From Nitrosomonas marina (lineage in GTDB: Bacteria; Pseudomonadota; Gammaproteobacteria; Burkholderiales; Nitrosomonadaceae), in NCBI RefSeq assembly GCF_900110145.1, contig NZ_FOCP01000012.1:1-64000 (forward strand): a DNA stretch of 64,000 bases, read 5' to 3'. This document shows, piece by piece, positions 37,989 to 47,388 of the stretch. The notes beneath the pieces were generated by a model. That model made no database searches and was not told the DNA's origin. It worked only from the letters and a program-made list of their open reading frames with translations. Numbering within the stretch: the first letter of the stretch is position 1; each line of letters opens with the position of its first letter. The translations under genes and the position numbers were made by a program.

Positions 37989-38807
37989 TCACTGTTTTGC
38001 CGACACTGGCGTTCTTCTTTGCAGCATTCTCACGATCAACCAGATCGCCCATGCTGCAAGCAAATGTTTTACTGTGTGTCCGCTAACGATCCCGACCAGA
38101 TTGTAAATCTCATGATCGAAAGTCTCTGCCAGTTTGGCCAGCGCATAGAAACCGATAACCCGAAATATTTCATTGCCATGGGTATAACGGGAAGGCAAAA
38201 GTATACTTAACAGCACTATCAGCAATAGCGAGTAAAACTGAATCACAATATAAAAATTCAGATTTCCGATTCCGCGGAGTTCTCCCAGGTACCAGTAAAT
38301 CACGCTGGCCATCCCCATAAGTACAAGTATCGGCAAAACTCCTGTTCCCAGCTTCGGATGAACCCGTTCCGACAATACAGCTGCCAGCAAAGCGGTAACA
38401 CCTAATGCGATTGGCAGCCTGTCCCAGAGTAGGCTGGCATTATCTGGCTCCCAGTGATAATAAGCAGAACCCGGCACTACCATGACAGCACTGACAAATA
38501 CAAGCAGGTACGGGAAGTATTCTGCAGTCGTCAAAAAACACAGTTGCTGGCACTCGTTCAGTCTTCTGTATGAGCGCCAGAGAAACAATAATCCCGTCGC
38601 CCCACTCAGCAGAATCGCGAGATTTGAAATTACATTCATGAAATTCGGAATGCCGAACAGTAAACGCTGGTCGGCAAACTGATGGTAGGCTTGCGGTTGC
38701 GAAGTTGGCGGCATAGATACAGCAAGCAACACGACCACGAATGAAAATATCAACAACAATATTAATCGTCTGCGCGTTGACTGATTGAAAGTACCGGTAG
38801 GAATCAT
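37989..38807 (-). CDS. ceramidase-like (CREST superfamily) integral membrane protein
   Basis: The protein of about 272 residues has roughly seven membrane segments. Spaced His/Asp/Ser residues typical of the alkaline ceramidase/CREST hydrolases occur in VVPGSAYYHWEPDNASLLWDRLP and near the end in VSGHTVKHLLAAWAIW. In that superfamily a zinc ion held by His, Asp and Ser cleaves amide bonds in lipids. The start (ATG at 38807 or TTG at 38819) lies immediately after the radA stop, so it is probably co-transcribed and coupled. The substrate in this bacterium is unknown. Confidence 0.8.
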   Translation of the reverse strand: MIPTGTFNQSTRRRLILLLIFSFVVVLLAVSMPPTSQPQAYHQFADQRLLFGIPNFMNVISNLAILLSGATGLLFLWRSYRRLNECQQLCFLTTAEYFPYLLVFVSAVMVVPGSAYYHWEPDNASLLWDRLPIALGVTALLAAVLSERVHPKLGTGVLPILVLMGMASVIYWYLGELRGIGNLNFYIVIQFYSLLLIVLLSILLPSRYTHGNEIFRVIGFYALAKLAETFDHEIYNLVGIVSGHTVKHLLAAWAIWLIVRMLQRRTPVSAKQ

Positions 38808-38822
38808 ACAGCGTATCAACGG

Positions 38823-40175
38823 TTACTCATACATCTGTGCCACCGCCTCGCCTATCCTGGCAACAGCCAGTACCTCAATACCGGAAACCGGTTGCTTGGT
38901 TTTATTGGCCAATGGAATAATTGCGCGTGTAAAACCGAGCTTAGCTGCTTCTTTCAGTCGCTCCTGTCCACGCTGTACTGGACGCACCTCCCCTGCCAGA
39001 CCAATTTCACCAATTACCACCATTCTTTTAGCCAGCGGTTTGTTTTTTAGCGACGAAACAATGGCCAACAACACCGCAAGATCTGCGCCTGGCTCAGTAA
39101 TTTTTACGCCACCGACCGCATTTACGAAAACATCCTGATCAAAACACGGAATTCCAGCATGACGGTGCAAGACCGCCAGCAACATCGCCAACCGATTCTG
39201 CTCCAGGCCAACGCTCAATCGCTTGGGATGTGATGAACGGGCATCATCGACCAGCGCCTGTATTTCAACCAATAACGGACGCGTACCCTCCTGTGTCACC
39301 ATAATACAGGAACCCGCCACCTGTCCGTCATGATGTGACAGAAACAATGCCGAGGGATTTCTGACTTCACGCAGCCCCTTCTCGCTCATGGCAAATACAC
39401 CCAGTTCGTTCACAGCACCAAAACGGTTTTTGAATGCACGCACCAAACGGAAGCTGGAATGCATGTCACCTTCAAAATACAATACAGTATCGACCATGTG
39501 CTCCAGTACACGCGGACCGGCCAATGCGCCTTCCTTGGTAACATGACCAATCAATATCAGTGCAATACCGCTGGCTTTGGCCATCCTGGTCAGTTGAGCT
39601 GCACATTCCCGCACTTGCGCCACCGAACCTGGTGCAGATTGCAGCGTTTCAGAGTATATTGTCTGAATAGAATCAACAACAGCAATATCAAGCTTATTCC
39701 CGCTCAATACCGTCTGAATTCTTTCCAGTTGAATTTCTGCAAAAAGCGACACTGCCTGCACATTCAAGGCAAGACGTCTGGCGCGTAACGCAACCTGTTG
39801 AGCTGATTCCTCGCCGCTGATATACAAAACCTGATGTTCAGTCGACAAATGCGCCAATGCCTGCAGCAATAATGTGGATTTGCCAATACCAGGATCCCCA
39901 CCCAACAGCACAACACCACCTCGTACCAGACCGCCGCCGAGTACCCGGTCAAGCTCGGAGATTCCGGTCGAATATCGTGACTCATCCTGCACCTCGACAT
40001 CACTCAGGTTTTCCACCCTGTCGATTTTCGATATCGGACTAAATCGCGTTACCTGTTTTTCGGCTACGGTCTCGACCAGCGTGTTCCATGACTGGCAGTG
40101 TGTGCACTGCCCCTGCCATTTCAACATCTGCCCGCCGCATTCCGTACAAACGTAAATTGATTTCTGCTTAGCCAT
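38823..40175 (-). CDS. radA: DNA repair protein RadA
   Basis: The 450-residue protein has an N-terminal four-cysteine zinc finger (CTECGGQMLKWQGQCTHC), a RecA-like ATPase (LLGGDPGIGKSTLLLQ, and LDIAVVDSIQTIYSE), the RadA-specific KNRFG motif, and a C-terminal Lon-like domain (KPLAKRMVVIGEIGLAGEVR). It takes part in processing recombination intermediates. It lies upstream of the ceramidase-like gene on the same strand. Confidence 0.97.
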   Translation of the reverse strand: MAKQKSIYVCTECGGQMLKWQGQCTHCQSWNTLVETVAEKQVTRFSPISKIDRVENLSDVEVQDESRYSTGISELDRVLGGGLVRGGVVLLGGDPGIGKSTLLLQALAHLSTEHQVLYISGEESAQQVALRARRLALNVQAVSLFAEIQLERIQTVLSGNKLDIAVVDSIQTIYSETLQSAPGSVAQVRECAAQLTRMAKASGIALILIGHVTKEGALAGPRVLEHMVDTVLYFEGDMHSSFRLVRAFKNRFGAVNELGVFAMSEKGLREVRNPSALFLSHHDGQVAGSCIMVTQEGTRPLLVEIQALVDDARSSHPKRLSVGLEQNRLAMLLAVLHRHAGIPCFDQDVFVNAVGGVKITEPGADLAVLLAIVSSLKNKPLAKRMVVIGEIGLAGEVRPVQRGQERLKEAAKLGFTRAIIPLANKTKQPVSGIEVLAVARIGEAVAQMYE

Positions 40176-40189
40176 GCGCTATCTGGTTT

Positions 40190-40741
40190 CTACAATGCTT
40201 CGTAAACCTCTGCTGCTTTGAGCGACAACCCCTGCATGTCCTTTTCAGATAGAATCGGTTCTCCATCGATGGGCCAGTCAATACCCAGCGCAGAATCCTT
40301 CCAGAGAATACAGCGCTCATGTTGCGGGGCCCAATAATCGGTTGTCTGGTACAGAAAATCAGCGTATTCAGACAGCACGACGAAACCGTGCGCAAACCCG
40401 GCAGGCACCCAGAGTTGTTTTTTGTTTTCAGCGCTCAGTATCTCGCCAACCCATTGTCCAAAAGTCGGCGACATACGGCGTAAATCAACCGCTACGTCGT
40501 AAACTTCACCTACAACCACACGAACCAATTTGCCCTGTGGCTGCCTGATCTGGTAATGCAGTCCGCGTAGCACCTGTCTGGCTGAACGGGAATGATTTGC
40601 CTGCACAAAGGACACATGCTGACCGATTGCGTGTTGAAACTCGCGCAAGTTAAAACTCTCGAAAAAAAAACCGCGCGCGTCACCAAACACTTTCGGTTGT
40701 ATCAAAAAAACTTCGGGTATTTCCAATTGTGTTGCTATCAT
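40190..40741 (-). CDS. rfbC: dTDP-4-dehydrorhamnose 3,5-epimerase
   Basis: The 183-residue enzyme starts MIATQLEIPEVFLIQPKVFGD and has ARGFFFESFN, QANHSRSARQVLRGLHYQ and LWVPAGFAHGFVVLSEYADFLYQTTDYW, which are diagnostic for RfbC/RmlC. It makes dTDP-4-keto-L-rhamnose for surface polysaccharide. The other rml genes are not in the window. The upstream extension to 40795 is not family-like, so 40741 is used. Confidence 0.95.
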   Translation of the reverse strand: MIATQLEIPEVFLIQPKVFGDARGFFFESFNLREFQHAIGQHVSFVQANHSRSARQVLRGLHYQIRQPQGKLVRVVVGEVYDVAVDLRRMSPTFGQWVGEILSAENKKQLWVPAGFAHGFVVLSEYADFLYQTTDYWAPQHERCILWKDSALGIDWPIDGEPILSEKDMQGLSLKAAEVYEAL

Positions 40742-41171
40742 CGGGCAAGACTCAAATTTTCCGTTTCGGTAGCTGTTGCAGGCAGCATCCCACATCTATT
40801 TCCTGTCTGTCGAATGGCGCTTAAGAATGGTACAGATTATATTCGCAGGAATTATCATCACTCAGTGACCGTAACGGGTTATCGTTGCAAATATACGGTT
40901 CGCTAGTCAGAAAAACATTGGTCAACCTGAGATTACTGACGAACAACAAACCCAGGCTTTCGGGTAATTCGGGTAATGATCGCACCAGAACCGCATAAAA
41001 CAATCGGTCAATCACGTGCTGAACCGGAAAACATTGTACTATATTACTCCTGATCACATAAAACCCAAGCTGAAGCTTCTGGCTTAAAATACTGGCTGTC
41101 GTTCATATAAAACAGACCCAGAGGCTCTCGTTTTATCACTGGAAACCGCGTAATACCAATTTCATACATAT

Positions 41172-42827
41172 ATGATTCACACACAATATTACAAGCGCCT
41201 TGCAGAAAAAATGACTTCCTGTCGTGAAATGCTCTTTGTTGCATTGCTGGTAATATTTATTATCGCATTCACTCTGTCAGCTATACCCTTTTACATTCAA
41301 AAGATACTGCACGCCGCATTTATTGAAAAAAACACATATGCCATACAGGCAGGATTTCTGGCAGTGATGCTATTGCTGACCATCCGCAGTCTCGCTGAAT
41401 ACGGCAACAAGTACCTAGCGGGAAAGACGAGCAATTGTCTTCTCAAACAACTGAACGCCGATTTATTCAACACACTCCTCAATCTGCCCATATGTCGTTA
41501 TCAGCAGCTGGACAAACATCTGTCGACAACAAAGGCGCTTACCAGCATCCGAGAAATTTCCCGACTTACAGTTCATATAATCACTGTACTTGTGCGCGAT
41601 ATACTGATCCTTTTCGGCTTGGTCGCATACCTAGTCTGGCTTGATCAGGATTTTGCACTCTTTATTGCTTTGCTGATTCCTTTTGCTATTCTGATGCTGC
41701 AAGTCATGCAGGGACAACGCAACGCCTTTCTTCATGTAGAAAAACCATCGTTTAACGCGCTGGTTAGACATTTACGGCGTTCGATCGAAAATTTTCGACA
41801 TATACGGCTTTACCACGGCCAGCAGCAAGAATACCGCCTTTTAAAACAGGCGTCGCACTCATTACAACAAACAATCATACAGCAGACCAACTATAGTGCA
41901 TTTATCCAGACATTGTGCCAGCTTGTTCTTGCTTTGATCATTGTTGCCATATCGTATCTGATGATGCAACAGGCAGTCAGAAGCCAATTTTCAATTGACC
42001 AACTTGGAGCCTATGTCGCAGCTACATTGTTAATGATGGCACCCATCAGTCGACTGGCGGATTTGCCCCGAATATCACGAAGCATACAAAAAGATCTCGA
42101 TCAGATTGTCTTGTTACTCGATCAACACACCGTTTATAGTCATGATAAACCGGCAATTCCAGCTACAAAAGGCAGCCTTTCATTTGAATCAGCCAGCTTT
42201 TACAGTTCGGTACCGGAAAGAAGTTTGCAGTATACGCTTGATCTAAAAATCAAACCTGGCGAGATCGTGGCATTAGTGTGTCAATCCAAATCAGATTGCG
42301 CTTTGCTGATTGATATATTGCTCGGCTTCAAGAAACCTTCAGCGGGAAAAATACTGCTGGATGATATTCCGTATGAAGCCATGGAACACGCTGATCTGCT
42401 CGCACACTTTGCCATGGTGTCAAACAAGCCTGTCATCCTGAACAGTACTGTAGCCAATAATATTGCGTACGGTTTGACAGAATGCGCCAACGAAGCCAGC
42501 ATTACTGCTGTTGCCCACATCGCACGAGCCTCACGCTTTGTTCGTGAAATGCCCGACGGACTGCAAACCCGGGTTGACGAAAACGGCGCAAGCTTGACCC
42601 GACATCAGTGGCAGAAAGTCGAAGTCGCTCGAGCACTGCTGAAAAACTCTCCGGTTTTGATTATAGACAATCTGTGGCTGCAACCGAATCGACCACTTTT
42701 GAATGAAGCGCTTATGACCTTGATGCAAAACCGTACCGTGATTGTTCTCCTGCAAACTATACCTGCAACAGACGAGCACATCGATCGAATTTTTTTACTG
42801 AATAACGGCGCAATAACAGAAAAATAA
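41172..42827 (+). CDS. MsbA-like ABC exporter with a degenerate ATPase domain
   Basis: The 551-residue protein has the half-transporter layout, with six membrane segments in about 1-300 and a nucleotide-binding-like domain in about 330-551. The Walker A region reads VALVCQSKSDCALL (residues 366-378), with Cys376 where the catalytic Lys should be. The signature is SLTRHQW (474-480) in place of LSGGQ, and Walker B is LIIDNL (496-501) with Asn instead of Glu. The frame is intact, so it seems conserved as a non-hydrolysing protein. The neighbours are polysaccharide genes, which suggests an envelope role. An ATG at 41211 is an alternative start. Confidence 0.85.
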   Translation: MIHTQYYKRLAEKMTSCREMLFVALLVIFIIAFTLSAIPFYIQKILHAAFIEKNTYAIQAGFLAVMLLLTIRSLAEYGNKYLAGKTSNCLLKQLNADLFNTLLNLPICRYQQLDKHLSTTKALTSIREISRLTVHIITVLVRDILILFGLVAYLVWLDQDFALFIALLIPFAILMLQVMQGQRNAFLHVEKPSFNALVRHLRRSIENFRHIRLYHGQQQEYRLLKQASHSLQQTIIQQTNYSAFIQTLCQLVLALIIVAISYLMMQQAVRSQFSIDQLGAYVAATLLMMAPISRLADLPRISRSIQKDLDQIVLLLDQHTVYSHDKPAIPATKGSLSFESASFYSSVPERSLQYTLDLKIKPGEIVALVCQSKSDCALLIDILLGFKKPSAGKILLDDIPYEAMEHADLLAHFAMVSNKPVILNSTVANNIAYGLTECANEASITAVAHIARASRFVREMPDGLQTRVDENGASLTRHQWQKVEVARALLKNSPVLIIDNLWLQPNRPLLNEALMTLMQNRTVIVLLQTIPATDEHIDRIFLLNNGAITEK

Positions 42828-44696
42828 TCAGTGCACTGTTTCGCCGTTCGGCGCATATTCAGGCACCCAGCCCGCGAGTTCAATTCGCGCCTCCGCATCG
42901 TTAAGCGACTTGATTTTTTCAAACCGGGCCACAAACGCCACCAGCCATTGCTCATTGACCTCAGGCGCCTGTGCAATTCGGAGTTTTGTGTGTGGTGTCG
43001 GCACGGTGTTTTCATTTGCTGACAATAATTCTTCGTGCAGTTTTTCACCGGGTCGCAACCCGGTATAGATTATGCGGATATCGTCTTCACCCAGACCGGA
43101 CAGGCGAATCATGTCACTGGCAAGGTCCTTGATTTTTACGGGATCGCCCATATCCATCACGAAAATTTCCCCGCCGCCTTTCAACCCCCCCATCAAACCT
43201 GCCTGCAACACCAGTTGTGCAGCTTCTGGAATCGACATGAAATAACGCGTCATCTCCGGGTGAGTAACTGTTATCGGACCACCACTTGCAATCTGTTTGC
43301 GAAATTTGGGTATAACACTCCCCGCGCTACCCAGGACATTACCGAATCGCACCATTACAAAGCAGGTTAACTGATTGTGATTCCTGGTCGATTGCTGCAT
43401 TGCCTGGCAGACCATTTCTGCCAGACGTTTGCTGGCACCCATGATATTTACCGGATTGACTGCTTTGTCGGTTGATACCAGAACAAACTTCTTTACCTGA
43501 TAACGTATTGCCGTACTGGCCAAAACATAAGTACCCATCACATTATTCATAACGGCCTGCCAGGCATTTTCATGCTCCATCAACGGCACATGCTTGTAAG
43601 CAGCGGCATGGAAAACGACAGTTGGACGAAACTGCCGGAACAGCTGGTCGATACGCGCACCGTCCTTGACGTCCCCGATCGCAAACGACATTTTAGTTTC
43701 AGGAAACTTCTTTGCAAATTCCTCCTGCACACAATACAAAGCATATTCGTTACGTTCGAGCAATACCAGATATTCAGGCCGGAATGCAATAATCTGACGA
43801 CACAGCTCAGCACCGATTGAGCCACCCGCACCGGTAACCATGATAACTTTGTCTGTCAGAAACCCATGCAGCCCTTCATCATCCAGCACGACAGGCGCAC
43901 GCCCCAGCAGATCGTCCAATTGAATTTCACGAATCTGTGAAATAGTTGTTTTGCCATTAATAAGATCCTGATAAGATGGAACTATCATCGCTTTTACACC
44001 CATTTCCGAACACATTTCCAATATGTGCCGGCGCAACCGGTGCGAGAGTGAAGGCATGGCGATAATGACATGCCCTACGTTTAACTTCTGCACCCAATGC
44101 GGTAAATTGTCAATCACTCCCAGCACCCGCACGCCATGTAGACGGGTACCCAGCTTTCTGGGATCATCGTCCAATAAACCGACGACATGCCAGTCGTGAC
44201 TGCTTGCCAGATCTTTGACGAGATTAACTGCTGTACTACCTGCACCCAATATCAGCACCAGCTTTCCATCGTAGTTCTCAAGGCTGTATAAGCGACGCTC
44301 TTTCCAGGCACGATAGATCAGCCGACTGCCGCCCATAATCATCAAGAGCAGAACCGGCGCCAGCACACTGACCGAGAATGGCACCATCTCCAGGAGCCCA
44401 CGTTGCCAGATAACAATTGAAACAAAAACCGCGCTTAACAATACCGAAACAGTGATACGCTTCAAATCCGGCAGGCTGGCGTAACGCCACAGCCCTCTAT
44501 ACAAACCGAGCCACAGAAAAGTAACTGCCTGAACCGGCAATATCCAGGACATTAAATCGAAAAATAACGCAAACGGTAAAACTGAAATTCTAAAATCTAT
44601 ATAAAACAGAAAGGCAAGTAACCAGGCTGTTGCAACCGCAAACAAATCATGAGAGAACGCAATAACTGAACGGATACCGAATTTGTTTCCCAGCAT
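42828..44696 (-). CDS. CapD/FlaA1-type nucleotide-sugar dehydratase/epimerase, membrane-bound
   Basis: The 622-residue protein has four N-terminal membrane segments, a first Rossmann unit (VLILGAGSTAVNLVKDLA), and a catalytic SDR domain. The SDR domain shows VMVTGAGGSIGAELCRQI, FHAAAYKHVPLMEHEN, FVLVSTDKAVNPVNIMGASK and ITVTHPEMTRYFMSIPEAA. These are typical of WbpM/CapD-type UDP-sugar 4,6-dehydratases used in O-antigen or capsule synthesis. The ATG at 44696 has AGGTGAG upstream and follows the wecA-like stop by one base, so the two are coupled. It is convergent and nearly abutting with the ABC transporter gene. Confidence 0.93.
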   Translation of the reverse strand: MLGNKFGIRSVIAFSHDLFAVATAWLLAFLFYIDFRISVLPFALFFDLMSWILPVQAVTFLWLGLYRGLWRYASLPDLKRITVSVLLSAVFVSIVIWQRGLLEMVPFSVSVLAPVLLLMIMGGSRLIYRAWKERRLYSLENYDGKLVLILGAGSTAVNLVKDLASSHDWHVVGLLDDDPRKLGTRLHGVRVLGVIDNLPHWVQKLNVGHVIIAMPSLSHRLRRHILEMCSEMGVKAMIVPSYQDLINGKTTISQIREIQLDDLLGRAPVVLDDEGLHGFLTDKVIMVTGAGGSIGAELCRQIIAFRPEYLVLLERNEYALYCVQEEFAKKFPETKMSFAIGDVKDGARIDQLFRQFRPTVVFHAAAYKHVPLMEHENAWQAVMNNVMGTYVLASTAIRYQVKKFVLVSTDKAVNPVNIMGASKRLAEMVCQAMQQSTRNHNQLTCFVMVRFGNVLGSAGSVIPKFRKQIASGGPITVTHPEMTRYFMSIPEAAQLVLQAGLMGGLKGGGEIFVMDMGDPVKIKDLASDMIRLSGLGEDDIRIIYTGLRPGEKLHEELLSANENTVPTPHTKLRIAQAPEVNEQWLVAFVARFEKIKSLNDAEARIELAGWVPEYAPNGETVH

Positions 44697-44697
44697 T

Positions 44698-45690
44698 TTA
44701 ACGCTCACCTGCGTAAGGTTTCTTACTCAGATCTGCCATCAATATCAATCCCAGATAGATCGCTCCCCATATAAGAACGACAGCTAATTGAATATATGCA
44801 GCCTGACCATTAATCCATACGGCACTCGCACCTGCTAACAACATCAGCCCATATCCAAGTAATGCCGTATTTTTATGCCCCAGACCGCTTTGTACCATTC
44901 GTTGATAATAATGTTCTCGATGCGCCTGCCAGATTTTCTCACCACGCAGCAATCGTTTTATTAGGGTCACCGTTGTATCCACAATAAATGGCGAAAAAAC
45001 CAATAATGGCACCCATAATGACCATAACCCATTCATCCATCCAATCAATCCCATGACGGCTGCCAGGAAACCTGACGGAATCGCACCCACATCGCCAAGA
45101 AAAATCCGTGCCGGATGAAAATTATGAAGTAAAAACCCGAGTGACGCTGCCGCTACTGATACATTGGTTACAGCAAAACCGATATCACCGGATAAAAAAG
45201 CCATCAGCCCGTAAAAACCGAATCCGAACAATATCATGCCACCAGCAAGGCCATCAGAGCCATCCATAAAATTAAACAGATTGCACATCCACAGCATTGC
45301 CAGCGTAATGCCTACTACCAGCGGCCATTCATGCAAATCGAGCATTAGAGAAAAGCAGCATCCCAGCGCAACCAGCAAATGTACACATAAACGATAGCCG
45401 ACTGGTACGTTCCGGATGTCATCAACAATCGATATTCCGGCCAATATGCCAATACCCAGCCAGACAGGTACCGGTAGCTGTACCGATACAGCCAGCCATG
45501 CCAAGATCACACCGGCCAACAAACCGATACCACCAATACGCGGCACAGGTTTGGTGTGCAGTGATCTTGAATTCGGATAATCAAGAACTGCAGATGTTTT
45601 CCACTGTATGAGCCATGCAATTGAGCAATAGGATACAAAAAAAGCTATCAGCAATGCAGCAACAACCGATAGAGGAAAATCCAGAAGCAT
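44698..45690 (-). CDS. WecA/MraY-family undecaprenyl-phosphate sugar-phosphate transferase
   Basis: The 330-residue protein has about ten membrane segments and the family motifs LDYPNSRSLHTKPVPRIGG, ISIVDDIRNVP, CNLFNFMDGSDGLAGG and HNFHPARIFLGDVGA. It should transfer a HexNAc-1-phosphate to undecaprenyl phosphate and so start an O-antigen or capsule unit. It forms an operon with the downstream capD-like gene. Confidence 0.93.
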   Translation of the reverse strand: MLLDFPLSVVAALLIAFFVSYCSIAWLIQWKTSAVLDYPNSRSLHTKPVPRIGGIGLLAGVILAWLAVSVQLPVPVWLGIGILAGISIVDDIRNVPVGYRLCVHLLVALGCCFSLMLDLHEWPLVVGITLAMLWMCNLFNFMDGSDGLAGGMILFGFGFYGLMAFLSGDIGFAVTNVSVAAASLGFLLHNFHPARIFLGDVGAIPSGFLAAVMGLIGWMNGLWSLWVPLLVFSPFIVDTTVTLIKRLLRGEKIWQAHREHYYQRMVQSGLGHKNTALLGYGLMLLAGASAVWINGQAAYIQLAVVLIWGAIYLGLILMADLSKKPYAGER

Positions 45691-45724
45691 AATGATCGGA
45701 TCATCCCAAATTCGTTTCTAAGCA

Positions 45725-45758
45725 CCGTTTTTCCACTTCACGAACAGTGGAAAAACGG
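45725..45758. repeat. inverted repeat between wecA-like and aminotransferase genes
   Basis: A perfect 13-bp stem (ccgtttttccact at 45725-45737, agtggaaaaacgg at 45746-45758) with an 8-base loop lies in the 141-bp gap between two minus-strand genes. Neither side has a long T run. It could be a weak terminator for the aminotransferase gene or an operator of the wecA-like operon. Confidence 0.55.
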
Positions 45759-45831
45759 GTTTTAAGGCGTATAAACCGAAAACAACTTCGGATTAACGTA
45801 AAAAATTTCGCAAAACCTCAAGGCATAGCGC

Positions 45832-47049
45832 TTAAGGCATTGGATTCTCTGCATAGCTTTGATGTGCCGCAGATTCAGCGGTCCCGCGTTTGAGATTCAC
45901 ACCCATGTCCAAGAACACCGTTTCCAGCGCGTTCAAACACATCACCACATTTTCAACTCGGCTGGATGTACCCATTAAACCAAAACGCCAGACTTTCCCG
46001 GCAAAATCGCCAAGACCGGCGCCGATTTCCAGACTGTAATCGGCGAGCAATCTGTCCCGAACCGCTTTATCATCGACGCCGTCCGGTATATAAACGGAAT
46101 TCAACTGTGGCAAACGATATTGCTCGTCAACCACATAACGGATGCCCATGGTTGCAAGGCCCGCTTTAAAAGCTTCATGATTGCGCCGATGACGCGCCCA
46201 CGAACGCTCAAGACCCTCCTCATACAGTATCACCAGGGATTCGTGTAAACCATACAATGAATTGGTCGGTGCTGTGTGATGATACGTACGAGTCGACGAT
46301 CCCCAGTAACCCAGCAGCAAGCCAATATCCATAAACCAGCTATGCACCTTGGTTTTACGATTCTTAACCAGATTGGTCACGCGTTCGGAAAAGCTGACTG
46401 GCGATAAACCTGGCGGACATGAAAGGCACTTCTGACTGCCTGAATAAATAGCGTCAATACCCCATTCATCGACCTTGATAGGTGAACCACCCAGCGACGT
46501 TACCGTATCAACAATCGTCAAACAATCATATTTTCGCGCAATTTCACACAGTGTTTGCGCATCTGACAGTACGCCGGTCGATGTTTCGGCATGAACAAAC
46601 GCCAGAATTTTGGCATCCGTATGTTGCTTGAGCGTATCCTCGACTTTTTGCGGGTCAACGGGCTCACCCCACTTGTCATCGACAACTACCGCAACCCCGC
46701 CATGTCGCTCTACATTTTCAATCATACGCGAACCAAATACGCCATTACGGCAAACCACCACTTTATCACCCGGCTCTATCATGTTGACAAAACACATTTC
46801 CATTCCCACAGATCCGGGGCCTGAAACTGAAAACGTCATTTTGTTTTTGGTTTGAAAAGCATAACGCAACAGATCCTTGATTTCTTCCATCATATCGGCA
46901 AAAACGGGGTCAAGATGACCCAGCGTTGGCCGTGCCATGGCCGATAGAACACGATGGTGCGTATCGGACGGGCCGGGGCCCATTAAAATTCGTTGTGGTG
47001 GATAAAATGTAGCAATATTCTTTGCAGAACGAAAATCTTCGGTAGTCAT
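45832..47049 (-). CDS. serine-glyoxylate / alanine-glyoxylate aminotransferase
   Basis: The 405-residue PLP enzyme shows MGPGPSDTHHRVLSAMARPTLGH, FSVSGPGSVGMEMCF, FVHAETSTGVLSD, TIVDTVTSLGG and YSGSQKCLSCPPGLSPVSF. It is therefore a class V aminotransferase of the serine/alanine-glyoxylate type. It probably links glyoxylate from photorespiration-like 2-phosphoglycolate salvage to glycine in this CO2-fixing lineage, which is inference. The ATG at 47049 (AGGA upstream) is preferred to a TTG two codons earlier. Confidence 0.92.
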   Translation of the reverse strand: MTTEDFRSAKNIATFYPPQRILMGPGPSDTHHRVLSAMARPTLGHLDPVFADMMEEIKDLLRYAFQTKNKMTFSVSGPGSVGMEMCFVNMIEPGDKVVVCRNGVFGSRMIENVERHGGVAVVVDDKWGEPVDPQKVEDTLKQHTDAKILAFVHAETSTGVLSDAQTLCEIARKYDCLTIVDTVTSLGGSPIKVDEWGIDAIYSGSQKCLSCPPGLSPVSFSERVTNLVKNRKTKVHSWFMDIGLLLGYWGSSTRTYHHTAPTNSLYGLHESLVILYEEGLERSWARHRRNHEAFKAGLATMGIRYVVDEQYRLPQLNSVYIPDGVDDKAVRDRLLADYSLEIGAGLGDFAGKVWRFGLMGTSSRVENVVMCLNALETVFLDMGVNLKRGTAESAAHQSYAENPMP

Positions 47050-47388
47050 GAACAATCCTAGTATTATTGTAAAGTTAAAATGTTTCTTAGCATCATCAAA
47101 GGGCTAATTTTAACAAGTGATTGGAAAGTTTACTATAAACCAGATAGTATTCAGTCAATTTTATTTATCTGTCTTGTATGTACCGTATGCAAATAATGCA
47201 ACAGTTCATATTGTGCCCAGGCACTTATTGAACCAGAAATACCATGAAATGTCTCAGTATCATGCCAGTCGACAAACCGGTTTTTTACAACATTAGGAAA
47301 AGACTCCAAACGCGTTTACGAAGCGGGCATCAGCACACGAAAAGGCGTTTATCGCCCTGCTTCCAGTATACTCCTTCAACAAATCATC
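47050..47388. other. divergent promoter region
   Basis: This 339-bp AT-rich spacer lies between the aminotransferase gene and the MacA-like exporter gene. Only a small gtgcc/ggcac stem near 47212 was noticed. No gene is seen. Confidence 0.4.

Noticed and set aside
45725-45758. Strong intrinsic terminator between the aminotransferase and wecA-like genes
   Set aside because: The stem is good but no T run follows on the minus strand, so it is listed only as an inverted repeat.
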